DNA of 62,020 nt, taken from contig CACZGD010000001.1 of assembly GCA_902780565.1 (NCBI GenBank), positions 1 to 62,020 on the forward strand. Reading direction: 5' to 3'. The notes below the pieces were generated by a model that was not told where the DNA came from, made no database searches, and was given only the letters and a program-made list of their open reading frames with translations. How positions within the stretch are numbered: the stretch's first letter is position 1; every line of letters begins with the position of its first letter. The position numbers and the translations under genes were made by a program. This DNA comes from Oscillospiraceae bacterium. GTDB taxonomy: Bacteria; Bacillota; Clostridia; Oscillospirales; Acutalibacteraceae. Below, piece after piece: positions 8,834 through 17,944 of this stretch.

Positions 8834-10765
8834 TCAGACGGCGAATACGCTGACAAGAACGATGGGGCTCCTTCTCGTTTTATCGAACACGACCTTCTGG
8901 ACGGCATCCTTGATCTTCTGGCGCAGCGCAAGCGTATCTTGCCGCTGCGAAGCGCTCTTGCTGCTCTTCACGAATACCTTTTCGCAGGCGTCGGAAATAA
9001 ACTGATGAATATCGTTTGCGTTTTCAACAAACACAAACCCTTTCGTCTGAATATCAACCGGGGTCAGCAGCTCCCCGGTATACAGGTCCACGACGGCGCT
9101 CACGAAAAGAATGCCGTCCGTGGAAAGCTTTTTCCGGTCGCGCAGCACGGAATTCCCGACGTCGCCGACGCCGGAACCGTCCACAAAGATGCGGCCGGCC
9201 GGAACCGTTGACTCAAAGGAAGCTTTTTCATTGGATAGCTTGATAACGGCGCCGAGCTCCGGGATGAGGATATTCTTTTCCGGAATCCCGACGCTCATCG
9301 CGAGCTCAGCGTGACGGCGCATATGCTTCTGCTCACCGTGTACGGGAATAAAATATTTCGGGCGCACGAGGTTCATGATCAGCTTGAGCTCTTCCTGCGC
9401 CGCGTGCCCGGAGACGTGGATCCCGAGGCTTTTTTCATAGATGACCTCCGCGCCGAATTTCATCAGCTCGTTGATCGTATTCGCAACGCTTTTTTCGTTG
9501 CCGGGGATGGGCGTGGCGGAAATGATCACAAAATCGTTGCTGCCGATATTGACCTTCCGGTGGTCGCCCATCGCCATTCGCGCCAACGCGGACATCGGCT
9601 CGCCCTGACTGCCGGTCGTAATGATCACGATATCCTGATCCCTGTAATTCTTCAGATTATCGATCGGCGTGAGAATATCGTCCGGAACGGACAGATACCC
9701 AAGCTCACGGCTGACCGCCGTCACGTTCTCAAGGCTTCTGCCGGAAAGAAAGATCTTGCGGTTCATTTTGCGCGAAGCGTCGATGATCTGCTGCACGCGA
9801 TGGATATTGGAGGCGAACGACGCAACGATAATGCGTTTTTTGCCCGCCTTGACAAAAAGCTGCTCCAGCGTTTCGCCAACCTTTTTCTCACTCGGCGTAT
9901 AGCCGGACTTCTCCGCGTTCGTGGAATCCTGCATCAGGCAGAGCACGCCCTCGTTCCCGAGTGACGCGAACTTCGCGAGGTCGATCACACCGCCGTCGAT
10001 CGGCGTGTTGTCGATCTTGAAGTCGCCGGTATGCACGATGAGCCCAGCGCCGCAGCGGATCGCAAAGGCAAGCGAGTCCGGGATCGAGTGGTTCACGTGG
10101 ATCGCTTCAAAGGAAAACGCGCCGACGTCAATCACGTCGCCGGGCTTAATGGTATGCAGCTTGGCGGAACCGAGCAGACGGTGCTCCTTGAGCTTGCCCT
10201 CGATCAGCCCCATCGTGAGACAGGTGGCATAGATCGGCACATTGATGATCTTGAGTAAGTATGGAAGACCGCCGATGTGGTCTTCGTGCCCATGGGTAAT
10301 AAAAACAGCCTTGATTTGGTCCTTGTGGCGCTCGATATAGCTGAAATCCGGCAGCACGTAATCGATACCGGGCATATCCGCGTCCGGGAAGGTCATCCCG
10401 CAGTCGAGAATGACCATTTCCCCGTTGTATTCAAACAAAGTCAGGTTTTTGCCGATCTCATTGATCCCGCCCAGAAAAGCGATGCGGACCGGATTCTTTG
10501 CGTAATGCGGCACGGACATTTCCGCTATGCCCGCCTTCGAGGGCTTTGCGGCCTTGGACGTTTTTTTCTCTGATTTCGCGGGTTTGTTTTTGCGTTTCGT
10601 CTGCGCGTGAGCGACCGACTGCACAGCCTCCTCTTTTTTCTTCGTATTCTTCGGGGCCGCCTCGCTCTTCTTGGAGCCGCGCTTTTTGGAAGGCGTTTGA
10701 TTCTTTATTGCCGTCTTGGATTTGGCGGCGGTTTTTCCCTGCTTTTCCGCAGTTTTGTTTTGCAT
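8834..10765 (-). CDS. rnjA: Ribonuclease J with basic N-terminal extension
   Basis: Metallo-beta-lactamase/beta-CASP exo- and endoribonuclease for mRNA decay and rRNA maturation. The metal motif HGHEDHIGG lies near residue 160. The catalytic core begins at about residue 86 (NPVRIAFLGGINEIGKN) and is about 558 residues, the normal size for the family. Residues 1-85 are an added tail made almost only of Lys, Ala, Ser, Thr and Gln, presumably disordered and possibly RNA- or ribosome-binding. AAGGAG precedes the ATG. It is the first gene of the operon that runs to the cyclophilin gene. Confidence 0.95.
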   Translation of the reverse strand: MQNKTAEKQGKTAAKSKTAIKNQTPSKKRGSKKSEAAPKNTKKKEEAVQSVAHAQTKRKNKPAKSEKKTSKAAKPSKAGIAEMSVPHYAKNPVRIAFLGGINEIGKNLTLFEYNGEMVILDCGMTFPDADMPGIDYVLPDFSYIERHKDQIKAVFITHGHEDHIGGLPYLLKIINVPIYATCLTMGLIEGKLKEHRLLGSAKLHTIKPGDVIDVGAFSFEAIHVNHSIPDSLAFAIRCGAGLIVHTGDFKIDNTPIDGGVIDLAKFASLGNEGVLCLMQDSTNAEKSGYTPSEKKVGETLEQLFVKAGKKRIIVASFASNIHRVQQIIDASRKMNRKIFLSGRSLENVTAVSRELGYLSVPDDILTPIDNLKNYRDQDIVIITTGSQGEPMSALARMAMGDHRKVNIGSNDFVIISATPIPGNEKSVANTINELMKFGAEVIYEKSLGIHVSGHAAQEELKLIMNLVRPKYFIPVHGEQKHMRRHAELAMSVGIPEKNILIPELGAVIKLSNEKASFESTVPAGRIFVDGSGVGDVGNSVLRDRKKLSTDGILFVSAVVDLYTGELLTPVDIQTKGFVFVENANDIHQFISDACEKVFVKSSKSASQRQDTLALRQKIKDAVQKVVFDKTRRSPIVLVSVFAV

Positions 10766-10845
10766 AATAACTCCTTATAATCTATTCGATTGATCGGTCC
10801 GACCCTGAATCCCGGATCGACCCGTTTTATTATATTTATTATCTT

Positions 10846-10874
10846 ATAATACTATGAAAATGAATTATTGTCAA
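10846..10874 (-). promoter_or_regulatory. Sigma-A promoter of the rnjA operon
   Basis: Perfect TTGACA at 10874-10869, a 17-base spacer and TATTAT at 10851-10846, giving a leader of about 75 bases before rnjA. The -35 box overlaps the last codons of the upstream nucleotidyltransferase gene, so that gene can still read through. Confidence 0.75.
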
Positions 10875-13216
10875 TATATAGAATTCAAATCATTCGAAGA
10901 ATTGCTTTGGGCGTCGGCTTCTTCGGAAAGGAGCCGATCGCGGATCTCGCCGGAAAGCTCCTTTGCCGTTTCCGCGCTCGTCGCTTCTACAAGAACGCGG
11001 ATCTTCGCGGCGTTGCCGAGCTGCCGGATCCGGATACGCCCGCGCGCGTCCTCGATGCGGTAATAGGGATCCTCGGGGTCCCGCCTTTTCGCGCCGAGCG
11101 ACACGATTTTGCCGCGGATGAGGCCGGGTTCGGTTCCGAGCGGGAGATCGAGCTTTCGGACGACAACCTGTTCGGCGCGGCTGATCACGTCGCCGAGCTT
11201 TGCGTGTTTTTCGTGCAGATATCGCAGCAGGAACGCGGCAAGGAACAGTGCGTCAAAGTTCCAGATCGAGGACAGCAGCTCCGCTGCGCTGCCCGCCGTC
11301 CCGGTTCCGTTCTCGCAGACGCGAATGACCGTTTTATGCAGCTTTCCCGCTGTCTCTTCAATTCTGACAGGCGCGTCTTCCCCGAGCAGGATCCGCTCCC
11401 CGTCGCGCAAAGCGACCTCCGCAAGCAAGGCGCGGATCGACGAAACGTCAAACACCTTGCCATCCTCCAGCGCGTAAAGCGACGTACCCTCCCTGCCGAT
11501 CATCAGGGAAAGCGTCGGCAACTCACCGGTACCGTTCAAAACCGTTCCGGGCAAAAACGTGTCGCAGATCGAACGGATCAGCGGATTTTCGCATTCGATC
11601 CGGACGGCTCTGTCCGCGTTGCGCACCTCAAGCGCTTTTCTGAGGGAGGCGACGTAAGCGGTAGACAGAAGATGCATATGAAACAGATCTCCGACCGCCT
11701 CGGGCTGCGCGTAAGAAAACGCTGAAAACCGATAGTTATTGTTGATCTTTCGCACCGTGGAGGCGTCCACAGGCAGACCGTGCTTCCCGAGAAAGGAGAA
11801 AGAGATCTTCTGTCCGTCGGCGACGATATACACAAACAGGTCCAGCGAGCAGTAAGCGGCATAGAAATATGCCTGTGCAAAAAAGATTTCGTCGAAATCA
11901 TAGGAGATCACGCCGGAGGCGCGCACACCGGCGACACAGGCGTCCTTATAGATCACGGCGGCCTCCGCGCCGGAGTACGATACGCCGATCCGGCGGACGG
12001 AGGGAATCGCGGCGGCGGCCTGCCCGATTCGGATCGCATCGGGAAGCGTCAGCTCCGTGAACACGGTCCCCTCCAATCCGGTCAGGTCCGCCTCGAGCGT
12101 TTTTGCGGCGCCGAAAAACAAATCGTCGTTCACGATCGATTCGGGCGGCACGCTGTTTCCCGGCCAGATTCTGCAGCGCTCCATGACGCGGGAAAAACGG
12201 CCGACCTGCACGCCGTACCCGATCACCGCGCCGGTCTCCGCAACGGCGCGCGCGCCGAAACGCACGCCGTCGTCGAGGATCGCGCCGCAAACCTCCGAAT
12301 CCGCGTCCAGACGGACCTGATCCCCGAGGATGCAGTGAGACAGCACCGCGCGTTCCCCGATCTCGCACTCGGCGCCGACGACGGCGAAAGGCCCGACGAC
12401 GGCGCCCTTTTGCAGGACCGAACCGATTCCGATCAGGCTCGGCGCAAGAATGACGGCGCCGTCGGGCGTGCGAAGATCCTCCAGGATCAGCGTGCCGTTC
12501 GTCGTCGGCGGCTCAGCGGCAGCCAGCAGCCGTTCGGAGAAGGTCAGCAGACTGTCCGGCTCACCGACGTCGCCCCAATACCCCTTTGCAGAATAACATT
12601 TTACGCTGAAACCATCCTTTATCAGCGCAGGGATCAGATCTCCCGCAAAATCAAAGGGACGATCCGACGGAATACGATCCAGCAGCGCGCCGCGCATGAT
12701 ATAGATCCCGGTATTCACCAGCGACGACAGCGCGTTCTCCCAATCGGGCTTCTCGATAAAGCCGGTGACGTTTTCTTCGTCATCCCGCAGGATCACACCG
12801 TATTCGCGCGGGTCCTCCGCTTCGATCCCGACGATCGTCAGATCGGCACGGTCGTTTTGATGCCTGCGGATCGCCGCGTCAAGATCCAGATCGAACACGT
12901 TATCCCCGCTAAGGACAAGCAGATCCTCATTCGTTTGAAAGAAGCAGTTTTTGACCCCGCCGGCGGTGCCGAGGGGCGTCGTCTCAATGTGATAAAACAG
13001 CTCTGTCCCATAGCTTCTGCCTTCACAGTGGGAGACGATCTCCTGCGCTTTGAAGCCGAGCGCGAGATGGGTTTCGCCAATCGACAGCGCGCCCGGCACG
13101 CTGAGCGTTCTGTCCAGGATCCCGATATTCAGGAACTTCACCAGAGGCTTGGGGCGCGTCTCCGTTAACGGCAACAAACGCGTGCCGCGCCCCCCGCACA
13201 TGATCACAGCTTTCAA
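10871..13216 (-). CDS. Sugar-1-phosphate nucleotidyltransferase fused to pseudo-phosphohexomutase
   Basis: A 781-residue fusion. Residues 1-235 are an NTP transferase with the nucleotide loop GGRGTRLLPLT, metal/sugar motif LSGDNVFD and GFIEKPDW. Residues 250-360 form hexapeptide repeats typical of a left-handed beta helix. Residues 365-770 follow the alpha-D-phosphohexomutase pattern, but the catalytic serine loop (usually TASHNP) reads IVADGQK and the metal loop (usually DGDGDR) reads GREGTS, so mutase activity is doubtful. The start is TTG with GAAAGGGTG upstream. Likely it makes an NDP-sugar for surface polysaccharide; substrate unknown. The mutase-like part may be regulatory. Confidence 0.82.
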   Translation of the reverse strand: MKAVIMCGGRGTRLLPLTETRPKPLVKFLNIGILDRTLSVPGALSIGETHLALGFKAQEIVSHCEGRSYGTELFYHIETTPLGTAGGVKNCFFQTNEDLLVLSGDNVFDLDLDAAIRRHQNDRADLTIVGIEAEDPREYGVILRDDEENVTGFIEKPDWENALSSLVNTGIYIMRGALLDRIPSDRPFDFAGDLIPALIKDGFSVKCYSAKGYWGDVGEPDSLLTFSERLLAAAEPPTTNGTLILEDLRTPDGAVILAPSLIGIGSVLQKGAVVGPFAVVGAECEIGERAVLSHCILGDQVRLDADSEVCGAILDDGVRFGARAVAETGAVIGYGVQVGRFSRVMERCRIWPGNSVPPESIVNDDLFFGAAKTLEADLTGLEGTVFTELTLPDAIRIGQAAAAIPSVRRIGVSYSGAEAAVIYKDACVAGVRASGVISYDFDEIFFAQAYFYAAYCSLDLFVYIVADGQKISFSFLGKHGLPVDASTVRKINNNYRFSAFSYAQPEAVGDLFHMHLLSTAYVASLRKALEVRNADRAVRIECENPLIRSICDTFLPGTVLNGTGELPTLSLMIGREGTSLYALEDGKVFDVSSIRALLAEVALRDGERILLGEDAPVRIEETAGKLHKTVIRVCENGTGTAGSAAELLSSIWNFDALFLAAFLLRYLHEKHAKLGDVISRAEQVVVRKLDLPLGTEPGLIRGKIVSLGAKRRDPEDPYYRIEDARGRIRIRQLGNAAKIRVLVEATSAETAKELSGEIRDRLLSEEADAQSNSSNDLNSIY

Positions 13217-13285
13217 GCTTGAACACCCTTTCCGTTATTGCTGATATCATTATGACCCGTTCGCGAAAAAATAATCATTCTGTGA

Positions 13286-13314
13286 TTGCAAAGGCGCGCC
13301 GGAAGTGATATAAT
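13286..13314 (+). promoter_or_regulatory. Sigma-A promoter of rnhA
   Basis: TTGCAA, 17-base spacer, perfect TATAAT (13309-13314), 20 bases before the rnhA start. It lies in the 117-base gap shared with the divergent nucleotidyltransferase gene. Confidence 0.7.
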
Positions 13315-13333
13315 GCCGAAGGAGTTGATGCAA

Positions 13334-13774
13334 ATGAAAGACGTTTATCTGTTTACAGACGGCGCCTGCTCCGGCAATCCCGGACCGGGAGGTTGGGGCG
13401 CGATCCTTCAATGCGAAGGCAAAACGCGCGAGCTTTCGGGCGGCGAAGAGATGACGACAAACAACCGGATGGAGCTGACGGCCGTGATCGAAGGGCTGAA
13501 GGTCCTGCGCTTTCCCTGCAGTGTGAAGGTCATATCCGATTCCAAATACGTCTGCGACGCGATCAATCAGCGCTGGCTCCCCGCGTGGATCAAACGTGGA
13601 TGGAAAAAAGCCGATAACAAGCCTGTTCTGAATATTGACCTGTGGGAAGAGCTGCTGAAGCTGCTGGACGTGCACACCGTCACATTTCAGTGGATCAAGG
13701 GGCACGCCGGGCACCCGGAAAACGAGCGCTGCGACCAAATGGCGGTCGCGCAATATCAAAACAAAAAGCTGTAA
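13334..13774 (+). CDS. rnhA: Ribonuclease HI
   Basis: Cuts RNA in RNA:DNA hybrids such as R-loops and primers. The 146-residue protein keeps the whole active site: Asp9 (TDGACSGNPGPGG), Glu47 (MELTAVIEGL), Asp69 (SDSKYV), His124 and Asp134 (GHAGHPENERCD), close to the Escherichia coli numbering. The ATG at 13334 is preferred because AAGGAG is nine bases upstream; the ATG at 13328 is too close. The basic handle region (KRGWKKADNK) is present. It is one of the few plus-strand genes in the left half. Confidence 0.95.
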   Translation: MKDVYLFTDGACSGNPGPGGWGAILQCEGKTRELSGGEEMTTNNRMELTAVIEGLKVLRFPCSVKVISDSKYVCDAINQRWLPAWIKRGWKKADNKPVLNIDLWEELLKLLDVHTVTFQWIKGHAGHPENERCDQMAVAQYQNKKL

Positions 13775-13801
13775 GGCATTCTGGGCCCTGCAGCTTTTTA
13801 T
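13762..13801. terminator. Bidirectional terminator between rnhA and spoIVA
   Basis: AAAAAGCTG and CAGCTTTTT form a 9-base stem around a 19-base loop that contains the rnhA stop codon. A/T tracts on both sides suit the convergent genes. Confidence 0.7.
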
Positions 13802-13821
13802 TGTTTCTTCGTTTGATTCTC

Positions 13822-15300
13822 TTAAATGATGATGCAGATCAAGCCGTTGCAGCCCTCGTTGATCACACGCTCCAGCGTTTGCTGCAGCTTCATACGCGCT
13901 TCCGTCGGCATGTGCATCAGCTTTGTCTTGAGTCCCTCGTTGACCAGATCGTTCAGGCTCTTCCCGAAGATATTGGACTCCCAGATCTTGGAAGGCTCCT
14001 CCTGGAACCCATCCAGCAGATACTTTACAAGGTCCTCGCTCTGCTTTTCGCTGCCGACGATCGGGGCGACCTCCGTTTTGATATCCGCGCGCATCATATG
14101 GATAGAGGGCGCGCTTGCTTTCAGCCGGACGCCGTAGCGGCTCCCCTGCCGCACGATCTCAGGCTCCTCGAGCGAAAGCTCGTCGATCGAGGGCATCACG
14201 ATTCCATATCCCGTGGAGTTAACCTGCTCCAGCGCGGCGGAGATTTTTTCATATTTGCGCTTCGTTTCCGAAAGCCTGCGGAATTCTGCGATCAGGGCGC
14301 GGTCGTCCGGGATCTCCGTTTCGGAGAAACCGGAGAGGATCGAATAAAAGACGGTACGATCGATCTGCACGTCAAGGTATGCGGAGCCCTCCCCGAGATC
14401 GATGGATTCGACCTCCGCGTGTTTGACGATCTGCAGCTGCTCCAGCGCGGCGGACAGGATCCCGACCTCGCTGATCTTGCCGATCTCCGCCCCCGCGGCC
14501 AGCGCGCAGCGGCAGACGTCCGCTTTCTCACCGCCGGGCAGACCGTCGTCCGAAAGCCACGCCGGCAGATCGAGTATAATCCTTTTGACAGGGAACTCCC
14601 GCAGCACGCCGGAAAGGATCTCCCGGATCTCCTCCTCGGTGAGATGCAGACAGTTGACAGGCAAAACCGGCGCGCCGTATTTCTCCCGCATGGACGCGGC
14701 AAGCGTCTGCGCGGCCTCCGCCTCAGGATACACGCAATTGAGCAGGATGACGAAGGGCTTGCGGATCTCCTGCAGCTCCGAGATCACGCGCTCCTCCGCT
14801 TCTTCATACTCCTCACGCGGGATCTCGCTGATGCTGCCATCTGTTGTAACGACAAGACCGATCGTGGCGTGCTCCGTGATCACCTTCCTGGTTCCGATCT
14901 CCGCCGCCATATTGAACGGGATCTCCTCCTCATACCACGGCGTTTTCACCATGCGCGGCGCGTCGTTTTCGATGTATCCGATCGAAGAGGGGACGATGTA
15001 GCCAACGCAGTCCACAAGCCGTACCTTCAGGTTCGCCCGGTCGCCGAGCGTCAGACTGACGCCCTTTTCCGGAACAAACTTCGGCTCCGTCGTCATGATC
15101 GTTCTGCCTGCCGAGGACTGCGGAAGCTCGTCTATCATGCGCTCCCGCGCAAAATCCGCAGGAACGTTCGGCACGATCAGCGTTTCAAAAAATTTTTTGA
15201 TAAAGGTTGACTTGCCTGTCCTGACAGGACCGACTACGCCGATATAGATATCGCCGCCGGTCCGATGGGCGATATCCTGATAGATATTGGTATCCGTCAT
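13822..15300 (-). CDS. spoIVA: Stage IV sporulation protein A (spore coat basement ATPase)
   Basis: Polymerising ATPase that coats the forespore surface and anchors the coat. The 492-residue length and N terminus match the family, with the P-loop GPVRTGKST (Lys30) and a switch region DCVGYIVP. The C terminus ends in the short hydrophobic stretch NGLICIII, as expected for the membrane-contacting end. It is a one-gene unit with a sigma-E type promoter at 15333-15361 and a convergent terminator with rnhA. Its presence is strong evidence for true endospore formation. Confidence 0.97.
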   Translation of the reverse strand: MTDTNIYQDIAHRTGGDIYIGVVGPVRTGKSTFIKKFFETLIVPNVPADFARERMIDELPQSSAGRTIMTTEPKFVPEKGVSLTLGDRANLKVRLVDCVGYIVPSSIGYIENDAPRMVKTPWYEEEIPFNMAAEIGTRKVITEHATIGLVVTTDGSISEIPREEYEEAEERVISELQEIRKPFVILLNCVYPEAEAAQTLAASMREKYGAPVLPVNCLHLTEEEIREILSGVLREFPVKRIILDLPAWLSDDGLPGGEKADVCRCALAAGAEIGKISEVGILSAALEQLQIVKHAEVESIDLGEGSAYLDVQIDRTVFYSILSGFSETEIPDDRALIAEFRRLSETKRKYEKISAALEQVNSTGYGIVMPSIDELSLEEPEIVRQGSRYGVRLKASAPSIHMMRADIKTEVAPIVGSEKQSEDLVKYLLDGFQEEPSKIWESNIFGKSLNDLVNEGLKTKLMHMPTEARMKLQQTLERVINEGCNGLICIII

Positions 15301-15332
15301 AAATAACCTCCGTGAATTCTTTTGTTCAATAG

Positions 15333-15361
15333 AATATATGAACGCGGGCTGACGGATATGA
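15333..15361 (-). promoter_or_regulatory. Sigma-E type promoter of spoIVA
   Basis: TCATATC at 15361-15355, 14-base spacer, CATATATT at 15340-15333. This fits the known mother-cell sigma-E pattern (TCATATT-N14-CATACAAT) and spoIVA is a sigma-E gene in Bacillus. Confidence 0.72.
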
Positions 15362-15362
15362 C

Positions 15363-15391
15363 AAAAGGGACCGGAAAACCCGGTCCCGAAA
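15363..15391 (-). terminator. Terminator after copA
   Basis: GGGACCGG-GTTTT-CCGGTCCC followed by TTTTGT on the minus strand, just past the copA stop. It insulates spoIVA from copA transcription. Confidence 0.8.
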
Positions 15392-15396
15392 GAAGC

Positions 15397-17934
15397 TCAG
15401 AAGGATTTGATTTTATAACCTGCGTCTTCCACTGCTTTTTTCAGCGCCTTTTTGGAAACAGGCGCTGACGCTTGCAGGCGCGCAAGCCCCTGCTGATGGC
15501 TCACAAGCGTGGGGGTAACGCCTTCGATCTTCGCCAACTCACCGCGAACGCGGTTTTCGCAATGCTCGCACATCATACCCTTGATGCGCAGCGTGATCTC
15601 GCCTTCGATCCGGTCGGAGCCGCCTGTGCGAACCTTCTTTTTTATGCCGCGCAGCGGTCTGTCCCCCGTCGTATTATAGACCTTGAACAGATTCAGGCGC
15701 AGCGCATTCATACAGACGCAGAAGCTCGACAAGCTCATGGCGGCGGCGCCGTACATCGGGTCCAGCTCCCAACCGAACAATGGGATAAACACGCCGGCGG
15801 CAAGCGGGATGAGCAGCGCGTTATAGAAGAACGCCCAGAAGAGGTTCTGCTTGATATCCCTGAGCGTTGCGCGGCTCAGGCGGATCGCAGCCGCGGCATC
15901 CGCCAGACTGCTTTTCATCAGCACGATATCCGCCGCGTCGATCGCGACGTCCGTCCCCGCGCCGATCGCGATTCCGACGTCCGCGCGCGTCAGCGCAGGC
16001 GCATCGTTGATGCCGTCGCCGATCATTGCGACCTTGCCCTGCTTCCGGATCCCGCGCACGGCGGCTTCCTTGCCGTCCGGCAGAACGCCTGCAATGACCC
16101 TGTCCACTCCCGCAATACGGCCGATGGCGTTCGCGGTCTTTTCGTTATCGCCTGTCAGCATCACGACCTCAAGCCCCATATTGCGGAACTGCCGGATCGC
16201 CTCCGGACTGTCCTCCTTGATCACGTCGGCGACCGCGATCAGACCGAGAAACGCGCCGCTCTTCATAAACAGCAACGGCGTTTTTCCCGCGTCGGAAAGA
16301 CAGGACGCCGTCTCGTTCAGATAGGCCGGGACCTCGCACTGCCCCGCAATGAACGCCAGGCTGCCGGCAAGAACACGCGCGCCTGCCACGCTGCCACGCA
16401 CACCGTTGCCGGGCAAGGCCGCAAAATCCTCCACGTTCAGGTTCACATCAACGCCGTCTTTCTGCTGCGCATACGCAAACACGGCTTTCGCAAGCGGATG
16501 CTCGCTCATCCGTTCAAGCGACGCGGCATAGGACAAAAGCTCCTGCTCCGTAACGTCCTGCGCCGGAAACAGATCGGTAACGGTCGGCTCCCCCTTTGTG
16601 ATCGTGCCGGTCTTATCCAGTACGACGTAACGCACTCTGCCGGTCTCCTCCAACGAAACGGCGGTTTTGAACAGGATCCCGTTCTTCGCCGCGACGCCGT
16701 TGCCGACCATGATGGCGACAGGTGTCGCCAGTCCGAGCGCACAGGGACAACTGATCACGAGGACCGCGATGCCGCGCTCCAAAGCATAACCGACGCCGTG
16801 CCCGGTCAGCAACCAGACGAGCGCGGTCACAAGTGCGATCCCGATCACGATCGGGACGAACACGCCCGAGACCTTATCGGCAATTTTGGCGATCGGCGCC
16901 TTCGTGGCGGCGGCGTCCCCGACCATCTTGATGATCTGCGAAAGCGTGGTATCCTGTCCGACGCGGGTCGCGCGGCAGCGAATAAAGCCGGATTGATTGA
17001 CCGTGGCGGCGGATACGGCGTCTCCCGTGCTTTTATCCACGGGGATGCTTTCTCCCGTCAGCGACGCTTCGTTCACCGCGGTGCTGCCGTCGATCACTAC
17101 GCCGTCGACCGGAATACTTTCCCCGGGGCGCACCAAAAAGATATCGCCGGTTTTCACCTGATCGATCGGGACGGTCTTTTCCTGTCCGTCAATCTCCAGC
17201 ACGGCGCGCTTCGGCGCAAGCTTCATCAGTCCCTTCAGCGCATCCGTCGTGCGGCCCTTCGACCTTGCCTCCAGCATTTTTCCGACCGTAATCAGCGTCA
17301 GAATCATACCGGCGGCCTCAAAGCTGAACTGCATCATATAGGTCATAACGGCGTCGGCGTCCCCGTCGACTTGCGCGCGCGTCATCATAAACAGCTCAAA
17401 AACGCTCCATAAGAACGCGGTCCCGGAGCCCATCGCCACAAGCGTGTCCATATTCGGCGCGCGGTGGATCAGCCCGCGGATGCCGCTGATAAAGAACCGC
17501 TGGTTGATCACCATGATGATCGCGGCAAGCAGCATCTGCAGCAGCCCCATCGCCACGTGATTCCCGTCAAAAAAGGCGGGCAGAGGCCATTGCCACATCA
17601 TATGCCCCATGGAGACGTACATCAGCGGGAGCAAAAAGCATAGTGAAGCGATCAGACGCCGCCGGAGCTTCGGCGTTTCGGTATCCTTCAGCGCGTCATT
17701 CTGTGCGGCGCTGTCGACGGCCTCATTTGAAGGCGCTTCCTTCGGCGTCGCCCCATAGCCCGCCTTCGACACAGCCTCCATGATCGCCGCAGGCGACGCG
17801 CTGCCCTCAACGCCCATGGAATTTGTCAGCAGACTGACCGCGCAGCTTGTTACGCCGGGAACAGCCTTGACGGCTTTTTCCACGCGTGCGCTGCAAGCGG
17901 CGCAGCTCATTCCTGTCACAAGATATTGGTCCAT
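15397..17934 (-). CDS. copA: Copper-exporting P1B-type ATPase with N- and C-terminal HMA domains
   Basis: Pumps Cu(I) out of the cell using ATP (845 residues). The N-terminal metal domain has CAAC (Cys11, Cys14). The membrane copper site CPC (SCPCALGLATP) is near 395, phosphorylation motif DKTGTIT near 440, the HP motif SEHPLAKAV, and GDGINDAPALTRADVG near 635. A second HMA domain at the C terminus carries CEHC near 785 and looks like a fused CopZ chaperone. It starts 10 bases after the AlkD-type gene and is probably co-transcribed with it. No CsoR or CopY regulator is seen nearby. Confidence 0.93.
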   Translation of the reverse strand: MDQYLVTGMSCAACSARVEKAVKAVPGVTSCAVSLLTNSMGVEGSASPAAIMEAVSKAGYGATPKEAPSNEAVDSAAQNDALKDTETPKLRRRLIASLCFLLPLMYVSMGHMMWQWPLPAFFDGNHVAMGLLQMLLAAIIMVINQRFFISGIRGLIHRAPNMDTLVAMGSGTAFLWSVFELFMMTRAQVDGDADAVMTYMMQFSFEAAGMILTLITVGKMLEARSKGRTTDALKGLMKLAPKRAVLEIDGQEKTVPIDQVKTGDIFLVRPGESIPVDGVVIDGSTAVNEASLTGESIPVDKSTGDAVSAATVNQSGFIRCRATRVGQDTTLSQIIKMVGDAAATKAPIAKIADKVSGVFVPIVIGIALVTALVWLLTGHGVGYALERGIAVLVISCPCALGLATPVAIMVGNGVAAKNGILFKTAVSLEETGRVRYVVLDKTGTITKGEPTVTDLFPAQDVTEQELLSYAASLERMSEHPLAKAVFAYAQQKDGVDVNLNVEDFAALPGNGVRGSVAGARVLAGSLAFIAGQCEVPAYLNETASCLSDAGKTPLLFMKSGAFLGLIAVADVIKEDSPEAIRQFRNMGLEVVMLTGDNEKTANAIGRIAGVDRVIAGVLPDGKEAAVRGIRKQGKVAMIGDGINDAPALTRADVGIAIGAGTDVAIDAADIVLMKSSLADAAAAIRLSRATLRDIKQNLFWAFFYNALLIPLAAGVFIPLFGWELDPMYGAAAMSLSSFCVCMNALRLNLFKVYNTTGDRPLRGIKKKVRTGGSDRIEGEITLRIKGMMCEHCENRVRGELAKIEGVTPTLVSHQQGLARLQASAPVSKKALKKAVEDAGYKIKSF

Positions 17935-17944
17935 CCGAACCTCC

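Noticed and set aside
10766..10845. Possible regulatory hairpin in the rnjA leader
   Set aside because: GGTC/GACC pairing is imperfect and no known element matches; too weak to call.
15472..17412. A 646-codon plus-strand frame opposite copA
   Set aside because: It mirrors copA exactly, has no ribosome site and no family features; long antisense frames are expected in this GC-rich DNA. The same holds for similar frames opposite dnaE, the SDR gene, spoIVA and guaB.
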